From: an uncultured bacterium
GTDB taxonomy: Bacteria > Actinomycetota > Coriobacteriia > Coriobacteriales > Coriobacteriaceae
Direction of reading: 5' to 3'
DNA: 20,249 nucleotides
Assembly (NCBI GenBank): GCA_905214905.1
Contig: CAJMNK010000037.1
Coordinates: 1-20,249, forward strand
Below the pieces are notes generated by a model. The model saw nothing but the letters and a program-made list of their open reading frames with translations. It searched no databases and had not been told where the DNA came from. Shown here piece by piece: positions 6,613 to 14,628 of the stretch; position 1 is the stretch's first letter; each line of letters opens with the position of its first letter. Made by a program: the position numbers and the translations under genes.

Positions 6613-7530
6613 TTAATTGGACTCGCCCACCAGGGCGCGGCAGAAATCTTTGGCATTGAACTCCTGCAGGTCATCGACCTGCTCGCCCACGCCCACGCGC
6701 AGGATCGGAAGCTTGAGCTTCTCGGCCACGGCCATGGCGATACCGCCCTTAGCCGTGCCGTCGAGCTTCGTCATGATAATACCGTCCAGGCCCAGTGCCT
6801 CGTTAAACTCGAGCGCCTGGTTCAGACCGTTCTGACCGGTGGCGGCATCGATCACGAGCACGACTGAGACGGGCATGGGGCCGGCGGCCATATTGGCGGC
6901 GCGCTTACGCGTCACGTTGACCACCTTGGCAAGCTCGCGCATAAGCTCGGGGCTCGTGTGCAGACGACCGGCAGTGTCGATAAGCACCAGGTCGCTGCCG
7001 CGCTTGTCGGCCTCGTCGAGCACGTCGTAGCACACGCTCGCCGGGTCGGAACCGCGATCGCGCTTGATGACGGGGACGCCAGCGCGCTGGCCCCACACAT
7101 CGAGCTGCTCGATGGCGGCGGCGCGGAACGTATCGGCAGAGCCGATCACGACATTCTTGCCGCGGGCGGCCATGGCGCTCGCGATCTTACCGACCGTCGT
7201 GGTCTTGCCGGCACCGTTAATGCCCACAAACAGCACGCAGCTCGGCGTATCGGAGAACGGATCGCGCTCGGTGGGCACAAAATGCTGCTCAAGCTGCTCG
7301 GCCAGGGCGCGACGGAGTTGCGGGGCGGTCTTGAGGTTCTTCTTGGCCGCGGCATCGCGCAGGTCATCGGAGACCTTGATGGCGACCTCGGCGCCCATGT
7401 CACCCATGACGAGGGTGTCCTCCAGGTCCTCCCAAAAATCCTCGTCGACCTCGCCGCCAAAGTAAAAGACCTCGTTGAGGGCCTCGCGACTGCGCTCAAG
7501 TCCGCGCGAGAGAGCATCGAAGAATCCCAT
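6613..7530 (-). CDS. ftsY: Signal recognition particle receptor FtsY
   Basis: The membrane-associated SRP receptor GTPase, which pairs with Ffh and reciprocally activates it. The NG domain shows GINGAGKTT (103-111), DTFRAAA (133-139), DTAGR (185-189) and TKLDG (254-258). It lacks the long acidic A domain of E. coli FtsY. The N-terminal stretch MGFFDALSRGLERSREAL can form the amphipathic lipid-binding helix used by short FtsY forms. At 305 aa it is typical of Gram-positive FtsY. The ATG overlaps the smc stop by one base (TAATG), which indicates translational coupling. Confidence 0.97.
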   Translation of the reverse strand: MGFFDALSRGLERSREALNEVFYFGGEVDEDFWEDLEDTLVMGDMGAEVAIKVSDDLRDAAAKKNLKTAPQLRRALAEQLEQHFVPTERDPFSDTPSCVLFVGINGAGKTTTVGKIASAMAARGKNVVIGSADTFRAAAIEQLDVWGQRAGVPVIKRDRGSDPASVCYDVLDEADKRGSDLVLIDTAGRLHTSPELMRELAKVVNVTRKRAANMAAGPMPVSVVLVIDAATGQNGLNQALEFNEALGLDGIIMTKLDGTAKGGIAMAVAEKLKLPILRVGVGEQVDDLQEFNAKDFCRALVGESN

Positions 7531-10500
7531 TATGCATTCACGACCTTTCCGGTTTCGCGATCAAGTTTTTGCGAGACGACGCGACTGACGCCGTCGGCTT
7601 GCATCGAGACGCCATAGAGGACGTCAGCGTCCTCCATAGTACGGCGCTGATGCGAAATGACCAAGAGCTGCGTATCGGAACGCAACACATCGAGTGCGCC
7701 GATGAGCTTGGACAGGTTGGCGTCATCGAGTGCCGCCTCGACCTCGTCCAGCACATAGAACGGCACCGTGCGCGTGCGGTACACGGCAAAGAGCAGGGCG
7801 AGCGCCGTCAGGCTCTTCTCGCCGCCTGACATGAGCATCATCTTGGTGATGCGCTTGCCGCGCGGCTGCGCCACGACCTCGATACCCGTCTCGGCAGGAT
7901 GCTCGGGATCGGTCATCTCCAGATGAGCCTGACCGCCCGGGAAGAGCATGGCGAAGATCTCGCGGAAGTTCGCGTCGACCTTCTCAAACGTCACCAGGAA
8001 GGCCTTCCGCATCTTGCGATCAATGGCCACCGTGATCTTGGTGAGCGCCTTGCGCGCGCTCTCCAGATCGGCCAGCTGCTCCTCGATGTAATCGGCGCGG
8101 CGCCTGAGCTGCTCGTACTCCTCCATGGCAACCTGGTTCACAGGGCCCAGGTTGTTGATCTGACGCACGAGCTGGTTGAGCTCGCGCTCAGCAGCATCGC
8201 GGTCCGTGGGCGCCGGAAGCATGAGCGCTTCCTCGAGTACCGTGGTGCCATCGGCGGTAATGGCCTTAATGGCGGCCTCTACCTGCACCTCGAGCTTGCC
8301 ACGCGCGACCTTGAACTCGTTTTGCGTGGCGGAGGCGGTATCGACCCGCTCCTTAGCGTGGGCAACCTCCGCCTTGGCATCCTCGATGGTCTTCTTAAGC
8401 GAAGCGGAGTCCGCCTCCTCCAGAGAGGCCTGGTCACGCAGGCGCGCTGCCCAATCCGACGCGCGTTCCAACAGGGCCGAATAGCGTTCGTGCATGGGGT
8501 CGACGCGCAGGCGCAGCAGCTCGAGCGAGCGCGAAGCCTGGCGTGTTCCGCGGATACGACGGTCGATGCCCTCAAGACGATGCTCCAGGTCGGGCACGCG
8601 GCCCTTCAGCGAACGCAGGCGCTCGCTCGTCTGGGCTAGGCGAACCTTGGCGTCGGCGAGCTTGCCGGCAGCCTCGGAATCGTCACGGCGAACGCGGTCG
8701 AGTTCGTCGTTGGCCTCGGCAATCTGCAACCCCAGATTGCTTGCCTGCGCGCGAGCCTCGTCACGCGAACGGGCAAGCTCGTCAACACGCGGGCGCGCAG
8801 CGCGAACGGCCTCGGAGGCCTGCTCGCGGCGCTTGGAGATGCGCACGCGCTCGACCTCGGCATTGTTGGCGCTTTGCTCCAGACGGCCGATCTCGGAAAG
8901 CAGCGAGCGGCGCTCGCCCTCAAGACGGGCGATCTCGCCGGCGTTATCGCCCTCGGCGGTGCGCGCCTCCTCGACGGCCGCATTGGCCTCGACGACCTGA
9001 TCAGAAACATGCTCAAACACGGCAGCCAGATCGGGCTCCAGGCCCTCGAGCTCACGAATGCGGCGCTTGCGCTCCAAGGCACCCGATGCCTCACCGGCTT
9101 CGAGACCCACGCGTACCAAGCCGCCGCAGGCGACGCGGGCGCCATCGGGAGTCACGTAAGTCACGCCGTCAACGACCGGCGCCGACAGCGCGGCAGCAAG
9201 ATCGTCCACGACGTAATAACCGCCGAGCAGCGCCTCAACGACAGGACCGTAGCCTGCGTGCACGGACAGACGATCAACCAGACGGGTACCGGAGGCGCCC
9301 TCAGCGGCGGTAAAGCCGCTCACGCCGCGCGCCACCAGCAGCGCCTCGCCCGAGGCATTCTTCTGGTCCAGGGCCGCACGACCGGCACGCTCAAGCGCGG
9401 ACGTATCGTCGAACAGCAGCGCATCGATATCGCCGGCAAGCAGCTGCTCGACCAGGCCCTCAAGCTCGCGCGGGGCCTCGAGCACGTCGCCCAGACGACC
9501 CGAGACATCGTCGCCCAGCGCACCCACCAGCCGGCTCACGAGCGGCGAGCTGTCGGCCATGCGGGCATCGAGCTTCTTTTGGCTGGCAAGCTCCGAGCGC
9601 ACCTCGGACAGCTTGTTACGCGCCTCGCTCTCGCGGGCACGCAGGTCCTTCAGGGCCGCGCGTGCCGTCTCGGTGGCTTCACGCGCATCGACCTGAGCCT
9701 GGCGCGCTTCCCCAAGAGCACCCTCAAGCTCCTCGGCGCGGTCGCGACGGCTCTCGAGCGAAGCCGTGACCTCCTCGAGCTGTTCATCGATCTGCTCCAG
9801 GCGCGAGGCGTACATATTGTCCTCGACCTCGGCATTGCTCAAGGAATCCTTCACCTTAGCGAGCTCGAGCGCGGCGTTATCGGCCACGCGCTGCACGTCG
9901 CGCTGCTCGCGTGTGAGCTGCGAAATCTGATTGTCGAGCGCCACGCGCCGCTCGTGGAGCTCAGCGGCGGCAGGACCAGCGGCGTCAACGTCCTCCTGGG
10001 CCTGCATGTGCGCGCCGGTCACTTCCTCAAGCTGCGCACGCGCATCCTCGAGCTCCTCGACCACGCGACGACGCTGATGCTCGGAGCTCGAAATCTGGCC
10101 TCGCATGTCGGACAGGCGCGACACCATGTTGTGGCCCTTTTCCTCGAGCAGGCGCATATCGGAGTTAATGCGGCCGACCACGTCTTGCATATGGCGGCGC
10201 TGCTCGCCCAGGTCGCCCACAAACAGGCCCTTTTCCTCAAGCATAACCTGGAGCTTCTCGAGCTCGCGCTCCTTTTCGCCCAGGCGGTACTGCGCAAGCT
10301 CCAGCTCGGCGGCGCCTTCCTTGGAGCGGCTCTCCAGGTCGTTCCACTGCGACTGCAGCGAACGCAGCTCGTCGACGGCTAGCATCTGCGTAAGCTCGTT
10401 CGCGCGCGAGGACAGCTCTTTGTACTTGCGCGCGCGATCGACCTGACGCTCCAGCGGCCGCAGCTGACGGGCGATCTCCTTATTGATGTCGCGGGCACGC

Positions 10501-11066
10501 GTCAGGTGCTCGTCCATCGATTTAATCTTTTTGAGCGCACGCTCCTTGCGGCGTTTGTGCTTGGAGATGCCGGCGGCCTCCTCGATGAGGGCTCGGCGCT
10601 CCTCGGGGCGGCTCTGCAAAATGGCATCGAGCTTGCCCTGGCTGATGATGGAATGCGTATCCTTGCCCAGGCCCGAATCGTGCAGGATGTCCTGAATGTC
10701 CATCAGGCGGCACGGACTCGAGTTGATGAGGTACTCGCTTTCGCCCGAGCGATACATGCGACGGGTGATGGCGACCTCGTCAAAATCGACGGGCAGCATA
10801 TGGTCCGAGTTATCGAGCACCAGCGTGACCTCGGCGACACCCACCGGCTTGCGCGCTGACGAGCCCGAGAAGATGACGTCCTCCATGGCCTGGCCGCGCA
10901 GCTGCTTGGCGCTCTGCTCGCCCAGGACCCACAGAATCGAGTCAGAGATGTTCGATTTTCCCGAGCCGTTGGGACCGACGATGACGGTCAGGCCCGGCTC
11001 AAATGACATATGGGCGCGGTCGGCAAACGACTTGAACCCTTTGAGCGTGAGGGACTTGAGATACAC
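7530..11066 (-). CDS. smc: Chromosome partition/condensation protein SMC
   Basis: The SMC ATPase organises and segregates the chromosome, normally with ScpA and ScpB, which are not in this window. The Walker A motif GPNGSGKSN is at 31-39. Long heptad-rich coiled coils flank a hinge at about 502-655 (glycine-rich, starting near MADSSPLVSRLVG). The C-terminal head has the ABC signature LMSGGEK from residue 1078, Walker B VLDE (1105-1108) and a later SHQR switch. The length of 1178 aa matches B. subtilis SMC. The start is GTG at 11066 with GAGGAA 3-8 nt upstream, 10 nt after the rnc stop. rnc-smc-ftsY is a widely conserved order. Confidence 0.97.
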   Translation of the reverse strand: MYLKSLTLKGFKSFADRAHMSFEPGLTVIVGPNGSGKSNISDSILWVLGEQSAKQLRGQAMEDVIFSGSSARKPVGVAEVTLVLDNSDHMLPVDFDEVAITRRMYRSGESEYLINSSPCRLMDIQDILHDSGLGKDTHSIISQGKLDAILQSRPEERRALIEEAAGISKHKRRKERALKKIKSMDEHLTRARDINKEIARQLRPLERQVDRARKYKELSSRANELTQMLAVDELRSLQSQWNDLESRSKEGAAELELAQYRLGEKERELEKLQVMLEEKGLFVGDLGEQRRHMQDVVGRINSDMRLLEEKGHNMVSRLSDMRGQISSSEHQRRRVVEELEDARAQLEEVTGAHMQAQEDVDAAGPAAAELHERRVALDNQISQLTREQRDVQRVADNAALELAKVKDSLSNAEVEDNMYASRLEQIDEQLEEVTASLESRRDRAEELEGALGEARQAQVDAREATETARAALKDLRARESEARNKLSEVRSELASQKKLDARMADSSPLVSRLVGALGDDVSGRLGDVLEAPRELEGLVEQLLAGDIDALLFDDTSALERAGRAALDQKNASGEALLVARGVSGFTAAEGASGTRLVDRLSVHAGYGPVVEALLGGYYVVDDLAAALSAPVVDGVTYVTPDGARVACGGLVRVGLEAGEASGALERKRRIRELEGLEPDLAAVFEHVSDQVVEANAAVEEARTAEGDNAGEIARLEGERRSLLSEIGRLEQSANNAEVERVRISKRREQASEAVRAARPRVDELARSRDEARAQASNLGLQIAEANDELDRVRRDDSEAAGKLADAKVRLAQTSERLRSLKGRVPDLEHRLEGIDRRIRGTRQASRSLELLRLRVDPMHERYSALLERASDWAARLRDQASLEEADSASLKKTIEDAKAEVAHAKERVDTASATQNEFKVARGKLEVQVEAAIKAITADGTTVLEEALMLPAPTDRDAAERELNQLVRQINNLGPVNQVAMEEYEQLRRRADYIEEQLADLESARKALTKITVAIDRKMRKAFLVTFEKVDANFREIFAMLFPGGQAHLEMTDPEHPAETGIEVVAQPRGKRITKMMLMSGGEKSLTALALLFAVYRTRTVPFYVLDEVEAALDDANLSKLIGALDVLRSDTQLLVISHQRRTMEDADVLYGVSMQADGVSRVVSQKLDRETGKVVNA

Positions 11067-11076
11067 GGTTCCTCGC

Positions 11077-11802
11077 TTAAACAGGCTTCTTGTTGAGAAT
11101 CACGCCGTTGGTGGTGTAGCCCATGCGGTCGAGTGCCTCGAGCGCAGCGGCTCCCTCGGCCTCCTTCTTGGAGGAACCGGTGCCGCGGCCCTGGCGAATA
11201 CCGTCGATGAGCACCACAGCGGTAAAGGTGGGCGCATGCGCGGGGCCCTCGGAGCCGACCAGCTTATACGCGGGAGGCTCGTGGCCGTCTGCCTGCACGC
11301 ACTCCTGCAAGAACGACTTGGGGTTCGCGGGGTGCTCGGCACGCTCGGAGGCCAGGTGCGGCTTGAGCGTACGATGAATAAAGTCCGCCGCAACATCCCA
11401 GCCGGCATCCAGGTACAGCGCGCCCACGAGCGACTCGTAGACGTTCTCGAGCGCCGAGTGCAGGCCGCGCGCACCGGTACCGGTCTCGGAGGCACCAAAG
11501 ATAATGATGTCGTCGATGCCCAGCTCATGCGACACCTCGGACAGCGTAGCGCCCGAGACAAGCGACACCTTCAGGCGCGTGAGCTTGCCCTCGTCAAACT
11601 CCGGATAGGACTCAAAGAGCGAACGGGCGACGACGGCGCCCAAAATGGAATCACCCAAGAACTCAAGGCGCTCGTAGCTTGCCGAGACTGGCTGGCCTTC
11701 GACGGCCGAAGGATGCGTAAGCGCCGCGCGCAGCAGCACCTTGTCATTGAACTCGTGGCCCAGAATCTCCTGGGCGCGCGTAAGTCGTTCGGATAAAGCC
11801 AA
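11077..11802 (-). CDS. rnc: Ribonuclease III
   Basis: A dsRNA endonuclease that processes rRNA precursors and structured mRNAs. The catalytic signature ERLEFLGDS is at 44-52 and the second acidic site (ENVYESLVGALYLDAGW, E119 onward) follows. A C-terminal dsRNA-binding domain covers about 160-232 (NPKSFLQECVQ ... GSSKKEAEGAAALEAL). The length of 241 aa is normal. The start is probably TTG at 11802, because no nearby ATG or GTG fits the family N-terminus and GGGAGG lies 8 nt upstream, inside the end of acpP. Only 3 nt separate it from the acpP stop, so translation may be coupled to it. Confidence 0.95.
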   Translation of the reverse strand: MALSERLTRAQEILGHEFNDKVLLRAALTHPSAVEGQPVSASYERLEFLGDSILGAVVARSLFESYPEFDEGKLTRLKVSLVSGATLSEVSHELGIDDIIIFGASETGTGARGLHSALENVYESLVGALYLDAGWDVAADFIHRTLKPHLASERAEHPANPKSFLQECVQADGHEPPAYKLVGSEGPAHAPTFTAVVLIDGIRQGRGTGSSKKEAEGAAALEALDRMGYTTNGVILNKKPV

Positions 11803-11805
11803 GAC

Positions 11806-12048
11806 CTAAGCCTCCCTGGCGTTTTCGATCGCGTCGACGGCGTCGGCGACAGAGTTGAGCGAGAGCAGGGTCTCATCATCGATCTCGAGATTGAACTCGT
11901 CCTCGATAGCCGTAACCAGTTGCAGGCGCTCGAGCGAGTTGGCATCGAGGTCGTCAAAGGTGGTCTCATCGCTAATTTCGGCAACATCGACGCCCAGAAC
12001 GTCAGCAGCGACCTCGGCGATCTTGTCGAAGATTTCGGAGCGATCCAT
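11806..12048 (-). CDS. acpP: Acyl carrier protein
   Basis: The small acidic carrier that holds growing fatty acyl chains on 4'-phosphopantetheine and gives acyl-ACP to PlsX. The protein is 80 aa, with the four-helix pattern and the attachment serine S38 in DANSLERLQL. The usual DSL triad is NSL here, a change at the aspartate known to matter for recognition by holo-ACP synthase in E. coli-type ACP. EDEFNLEIDDE is typical of helix III. I chose ATG 12048 because AGAGGA precedes it by 6 nt; an open frame continues upstream without family likeness. It sits between plsX and rnc, as in many Gram-positive bacteria. Confidence 0.94.
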   Translation of the reverse strand: MDRSEIFDKIAEVAADVLGVDVAEISDETTFDDLDANSLERLQLVTAIEDEFNLEIDDETLLSLNSVADAVDAIENAREA

Positions 12049-12077
12049 AGCGCTTCCTCTCATAGTGCATGAATACC

Positions 12078-12106
12078 AAAAGAATGGTACCGCCCGGGCG
12101 GTACCA
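12078..12106 (-). terminator. Perfect palindrome plus T-run before acpP (terminator or attenuator)
   Basis: A perfect 22-bp palindrome (12085-12106, half-site TGGTACCGCCC) gives a 9-bp stem with a CCGG loop. On the minus strand it is followed by TTCTTTT. This suits an intrinsic terminator for plsX. A candidate -10 (TAGAAT, 12125-12120) lies upstream of it, however, so it would also be in the acpP leader. The palindrome could instead be a DNA operator. Confidence 0.5.
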
Positions 12107-12119
12107 AGACATGGTTCTG

Positions 12120-12125
12120 ATTCTA
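12120..12125 (-). promoter_or_regulatory. Candidate -10 element upstream of acpP
   Basis: TAGAAT on the minus strand, 72 nt before the acpP start, matches five of six -10 bases. No convincing -35 is seen. The same hexamer recurs before thyA and asp23, which raises its credibility. Confidence 0.3.
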
Positions 12126-12162
12126 CCCCACGACGCACGCCCCGAGACGCATAACGCCGCTG

Positions 12163-13177
12163 TTATAAAACGATGCCGTCCATGGAGTTGGCGACATTCT
12201 CGACCAGCCCGGCGCGCACGGCTTCGGCCGCCGCGAGCGTACCGTTTTTAACAGCCTCGACCGATGTGGCGCCATGGCCGATCAGGACCACGCCGCGCAG
12301 GCCCAAAAGAATCGCGCCACCCTTGGCGTCGCCCGAAAGCTTGGCCTTTATCTCGCGCATCTGCTTTTTAATGAGCAGCGCGGCGATCTTGGTGCCAAGC
12401 GAAGACATAAAGGCACCCTTGAGTTCCTGCAGCAAAAACTTGGCAGCGCCCTCGGTGGCCTTGAGCGCAATATTGCCCGACATGCCGTCGGCAACAACGA
12501 CATCGAAATTGCCCGACGTAAGATCGGTGCCCTCGCAGTTACCAACAAAGCCGGGAACGGCGGCTTTCATGGCCGGGAAGCAGGCCTTGGTAAAGTTGGA
12601 GCCCTTCTCGTCCTCGGTGCCGTTGGCAAGCAGGCCCACGCGGGGATGCTCGATGCCCAGGACGACGCGGGCATAGGCGCTACCCATCTGGGCAAAACGC
12701 ACCATGTCGTCGACCTCGACATCGGGGTTGGCGCCCATATCGCACAGCACCGTCAGACCGCCGGCGCGATTGGGCAGCGCATTGGTCAGACAGGGACGCA
12801 CCGGCTGTTTCTTGCCTTCGGCCATATATCTGAACGGCGTGACGTAGGCGGTCGCAGCAGCGGTCATGGCACCGGTCGAGCCGGCAGAGAAGAACGCATC
12901 CGCATTGCCCTTCTTGATAGCGCGGCAGGCAAGCACGATCGACGACTTGCGTTTGGTCATCACGGCGCGAATGGGATCGTCATCCATGGCGATAACGTCG
13001 GGTGCCTCAAGGGCCTCAACACGTGCATGGGAAGCTGCAAAGGGATTGACGATTTCGGCCAGCTGCCAAGACCTCGATATCGGGATCGGCGGCAAGCGCA
13101 GCCTCGATACCATCTAGAACAACCTGAGGTTTCTCGTCTCCGCCCACAACGTCTACACAAACGCGAACGTTACTCAT
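12163..13177 (-). pseudogene. plsX: Phosphate acyltransferase PlsX, frameshifted in the N-terminal region
   Basis: PlsX converts acyl-ACP to acyl-phosphate for PlsY in phospholipid synthesis. From about 13059 to 12163 the frame is intact and typical: DDDPIRAVMTKRKSSIVLA, FFSAGSTGAMT, CDMGANPDVEVDDM, GLLANGTEDEKGS, ADGMSGNIALKATEG. The normal N-terminus is in another frame, from ATG 13177 (AAGGAG 7 nt upstream): MSNVRVCVDVVGGDEKPQVV and then LDGIEAALAADPDIEVLAAG. That frame ends at TGA 13018-13016. The two join near GGCCG at 13060-13056 and need a net change of +1 or -2 (mod 3). Family alignment from memory would fit loss of about 5 nt. In the downstream frame alone, the residues before AEIVNPF are not PlsX-like. 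The cause may be a true mutation or a sequencing or assembly error. The downstream frame on its own would lack the start of the Rossmann-like fold. Confidence 0.85.
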
Positions 13178-13194
13178 ATACATGCTCCTTATAC

Positions 13195-13241
13195 AAAAAT
13201 GGCCGACTCATTGAGCCGGCCATTGTGGTTCCATTTGGAAC
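13195..13241 (-). terminator. Tandem hairpins with T-run between rpmF and plsX
   Basis: On the minus strand a 5-bp hairpin (GTTCC-N4-GGAAC, 13241-13228) is followed by a strong one (13224-13198: AATGGCCG / CGGCCATT plus an inner 3-bp extension after one mismatch). The strong stem runs straight into TTTTT (13199-13195). It looks like an intrinsic terminator acting toward plsX, yet its T-run ends only 4 nt before the plsX Shine-Dalgarno (13190-13185), with no room for a separate promoter. Partial termination or attenuation is likely. Confidence 0.6.
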
Positions 13242-13264
13242 GGCATCGCATCCAGAGTATACCG

Positions 13265-13444
13265 TTACTCGGTAACGATAACCTCGCGGTCCTTGTAGAA
13301 ACCGCAGCTGGGGCACACGTGGTGCGGAAGCTTGACAGCGCCGCAACGGGGGCACGTGGACTGAGCCGCAGCCGAGATCTTCATGTTAGCGGAACGACGG
13401 GTGTGAGTGCGGATACGACCCTGCTTTTGTTTAGGTACGGGCAT
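13265..13444 (-). CDS. rpmF: 50S ribosomal protein L32
   Basis: A component of the large ribosomal subunit, 59 aa. It begins MPVPKQKQGRIRTHTRRSAN, the standard basic L32 start. It has a zinc-ribbon with cysteines at 31, 34, 44 and 47 (CPRC and CPSC) and ends FYKDREVIVTE. Start ATG 13444 is preceded by AAGGAAGG with 5 nt spacing. It sits between DUF177 and plsX, the order DUF177-rpmF-plsX being common to many bacteria including E. coli. Confidence 0.97.
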   Translation of the reverse strand: MPVPKQKQGRIRTHTRRSANMKISAAAQSTCPRCGAVKLPHHVCPSCGFYKDREVIVTE

Positions 13445-13508
13445 AGTGACCTTCCTTATGAACTATCCAGTGTGGCGATTACGCGCAAGTAGCGATACTA
13501 CCACAGTT

Positions 13509-14063
13509 TTACTCATCGAGCTTGAGATTCTTCAATGCTGCAAATGGATTTTCCGTGGCAGCGGCCCGTTCTGCCTCTGCCTGGGCGGCGCAATCGCATT
13601 GCTCGACGTTGAGATTGCAACCGCAAGTGGGACACAGGCCGCGGCAATCGGGCTTGCAGAGCACCACAAACGGCGTGTCCATAACGACCGCGTCATTGAT
13701 GGGCTCACCCAGATCGACGATGCGGTCCTCACCCAGGAGCTCGTAGCCGTCCTCGTAGGCCTCGGGATCCTCGGGCTCCTCAAAGAGGTAGAACTCCTCG
13801 ATCTCGCCGGCGATATCAAACGAGGCGGGCTCCAGGCAACGGTCGCACTCGCCGGTGGCGTGCGCGCGGACCATGCCCGTGAGCAAGACACCGGTACCGG
13901 CATTGGTAAAGACAACGTCGTAGTCGATGCCATCCTGTAGCTGGTACTCCTTCTCGCCCACCGTGTAGGTGGCGACATCGACCTTACCGGTCAGCGGATA
14001 CGAATCTCCAGGAAACTCGAGCTGTTCGGAAAGATCGACGGTAACGCTCGGGAACTCAGCCAT
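13509..14063 (-). CDS. DUF177/YceD-family protein
   Basis: A 184-aa member of the DUF177 (YceD) family, nearly always found just before rpmF. In E. coli and plants YceD relatives have been linked to 23S rRNA accumulation; the mechanism is unclear. It has a beta-rich N-terminal half, C73 and C76 in GECDRCLEP, an acidic stretch (EEPEDPEAYEDGYE) and a Cys cluster (C136, C140, C144, C147, C149, C156, C158) in the LCKPDCRGLCPTCGCN region, likely to bind zinc. Start ATG 14063 overlaps the stop of the preceding gene (TAATG) and lacks a strong Shine-Dalgarno, so coupled translation is likely. An open frame upstream to 14114 only shadows the neighbour. Confidence 0.9.
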   Translation of the reverse strand: MAEFPSVTVDLSEQLEFPGDSYPLTGKVDVATYTVGEKEYQLQDGIDYDVVFTNAGTGVLLTGMVRAHATGECDRCLEPASFDIAGEIEEFYLFEEPEDPEAYEDGYELLGEDRIVDLGEPINDAVVMDTPFVVLCKPDCRGLCPTCGCNLNVEQCDCAAQAEAERAAATENPFAALKNLKLDE

Positions 14064-14560
14064 TACCACTGACCATTCTGTTGGGCGGCACCCTCGTTGA
14101 GCTGCTGACGGCAACGGGTAACGGTGCCGGTCAGGCTCTTGAGGTTCTCCTCCAGGTGCGTAAAGACCTGCTCTGCGTAGTCCTCGGCAGCATAACGCGT
14201 CTCGCGCTCGTACTGCTGGGCACGATCACGGATGTCGTCGGCCTGCTGCTGCGCTAAGCGGACGATCTCCTGCTCACCGGCAATGGTGAGGGCCTGCTGC
14301 TGAGCGTCGGCGATGATGGAATCGGCCTGGGCGGCGGCGGAAGCCATAAGCTCCTCGCGCTCCTTAAGGATACGGCGGGACTTCTGCCACTCCTCGGGAT
14401 AGCTCATGCGGATCTCATCGAGGATGTTGAAGAACACGTCGGCGTCGATGACCTTGAACTGAGCGTTCTTGCCGAAAGGCGGCTTGGCTTCCTCGATCAG
14501 CCCTTCGAGCTCATCGACCAAGCTGACGATCCTATCGCCAGGAAAATTCTCGCCCGGCAT
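14063..14560 (-). CDS. DivIVA/SepIVA-like coiled-coil protein
   Basis: A 165-aa protein with a short N-terminal region (IVSLVDELEGLIEEAK), a conserved-looking middle (FKVIDADVFFNILDEIRMSYPEEWQKSRRIL) and a long Ala/Gln/Glu-rich coiled coil (about 62-150). It has no signal peptide or membrane helix. Automatic tools may call it an ATP synthase B-like protein because of the coiled coil; no ATPase motif is visible. Position is the best clue. In Mycobacterium the septation factor SepIVA (Rv2927c) stands directly before DUF177 and near rnc-smc-ftsY, and Streptomyces has a like gene between coaD and DUF177. A role in septum or envelope growth is therefore inferred. Start ATG 14560 has AAAGGAG 5 nt upstream; an ATG at 14584 is less likely. 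Confidence 0.75.
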   Translation of the reverse strand: MPGENFPGDRIVSLVDELEGLIEEAKPPFGKNAQFKVIDADVFFNILDEIRMSYPEEWQKSRRILKEREELMASAAAQADSIIADAQQQALTIAGEQEIVRLAQQQADDIRDRAQQYERETRYAAEDYAEQVFTHLEENLKSLTGTVTRCRQQLNEGAAQQNGQW

Positions 14561-14628
14561 CCGGTCTCCTTTCATAGGTAACATATCATCGTGCTAGTTT
14601 ACCACATGCCACCAGGCAATAAGAAACG

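Noticed and set aside
8874..10382. 502-codon + strand open frame opposite smc
   Set aside because: Antisense of a coiled-coil coding region; composition-driven.
12049..12138. 30-residue N-terminal extension of acpP
   Set aside because: Runs through the palindrome and T-run; ACP begins at ATG 12048 with a good Shine-Dalgarno.
13056..13066. Programmed ribosomal frameshift in plsX
   Set aside because: No slippery heptamer or downstream stimulatory structure seen, and none is known for plsX; mutation or sequence error is simpler.
13170..13355. 61-codon minus-strand frame overlapping rpmF and the plsX leader
   Set aside because: Out of frame with L32 and runs through the terminator-like hairpin; no family likeness.
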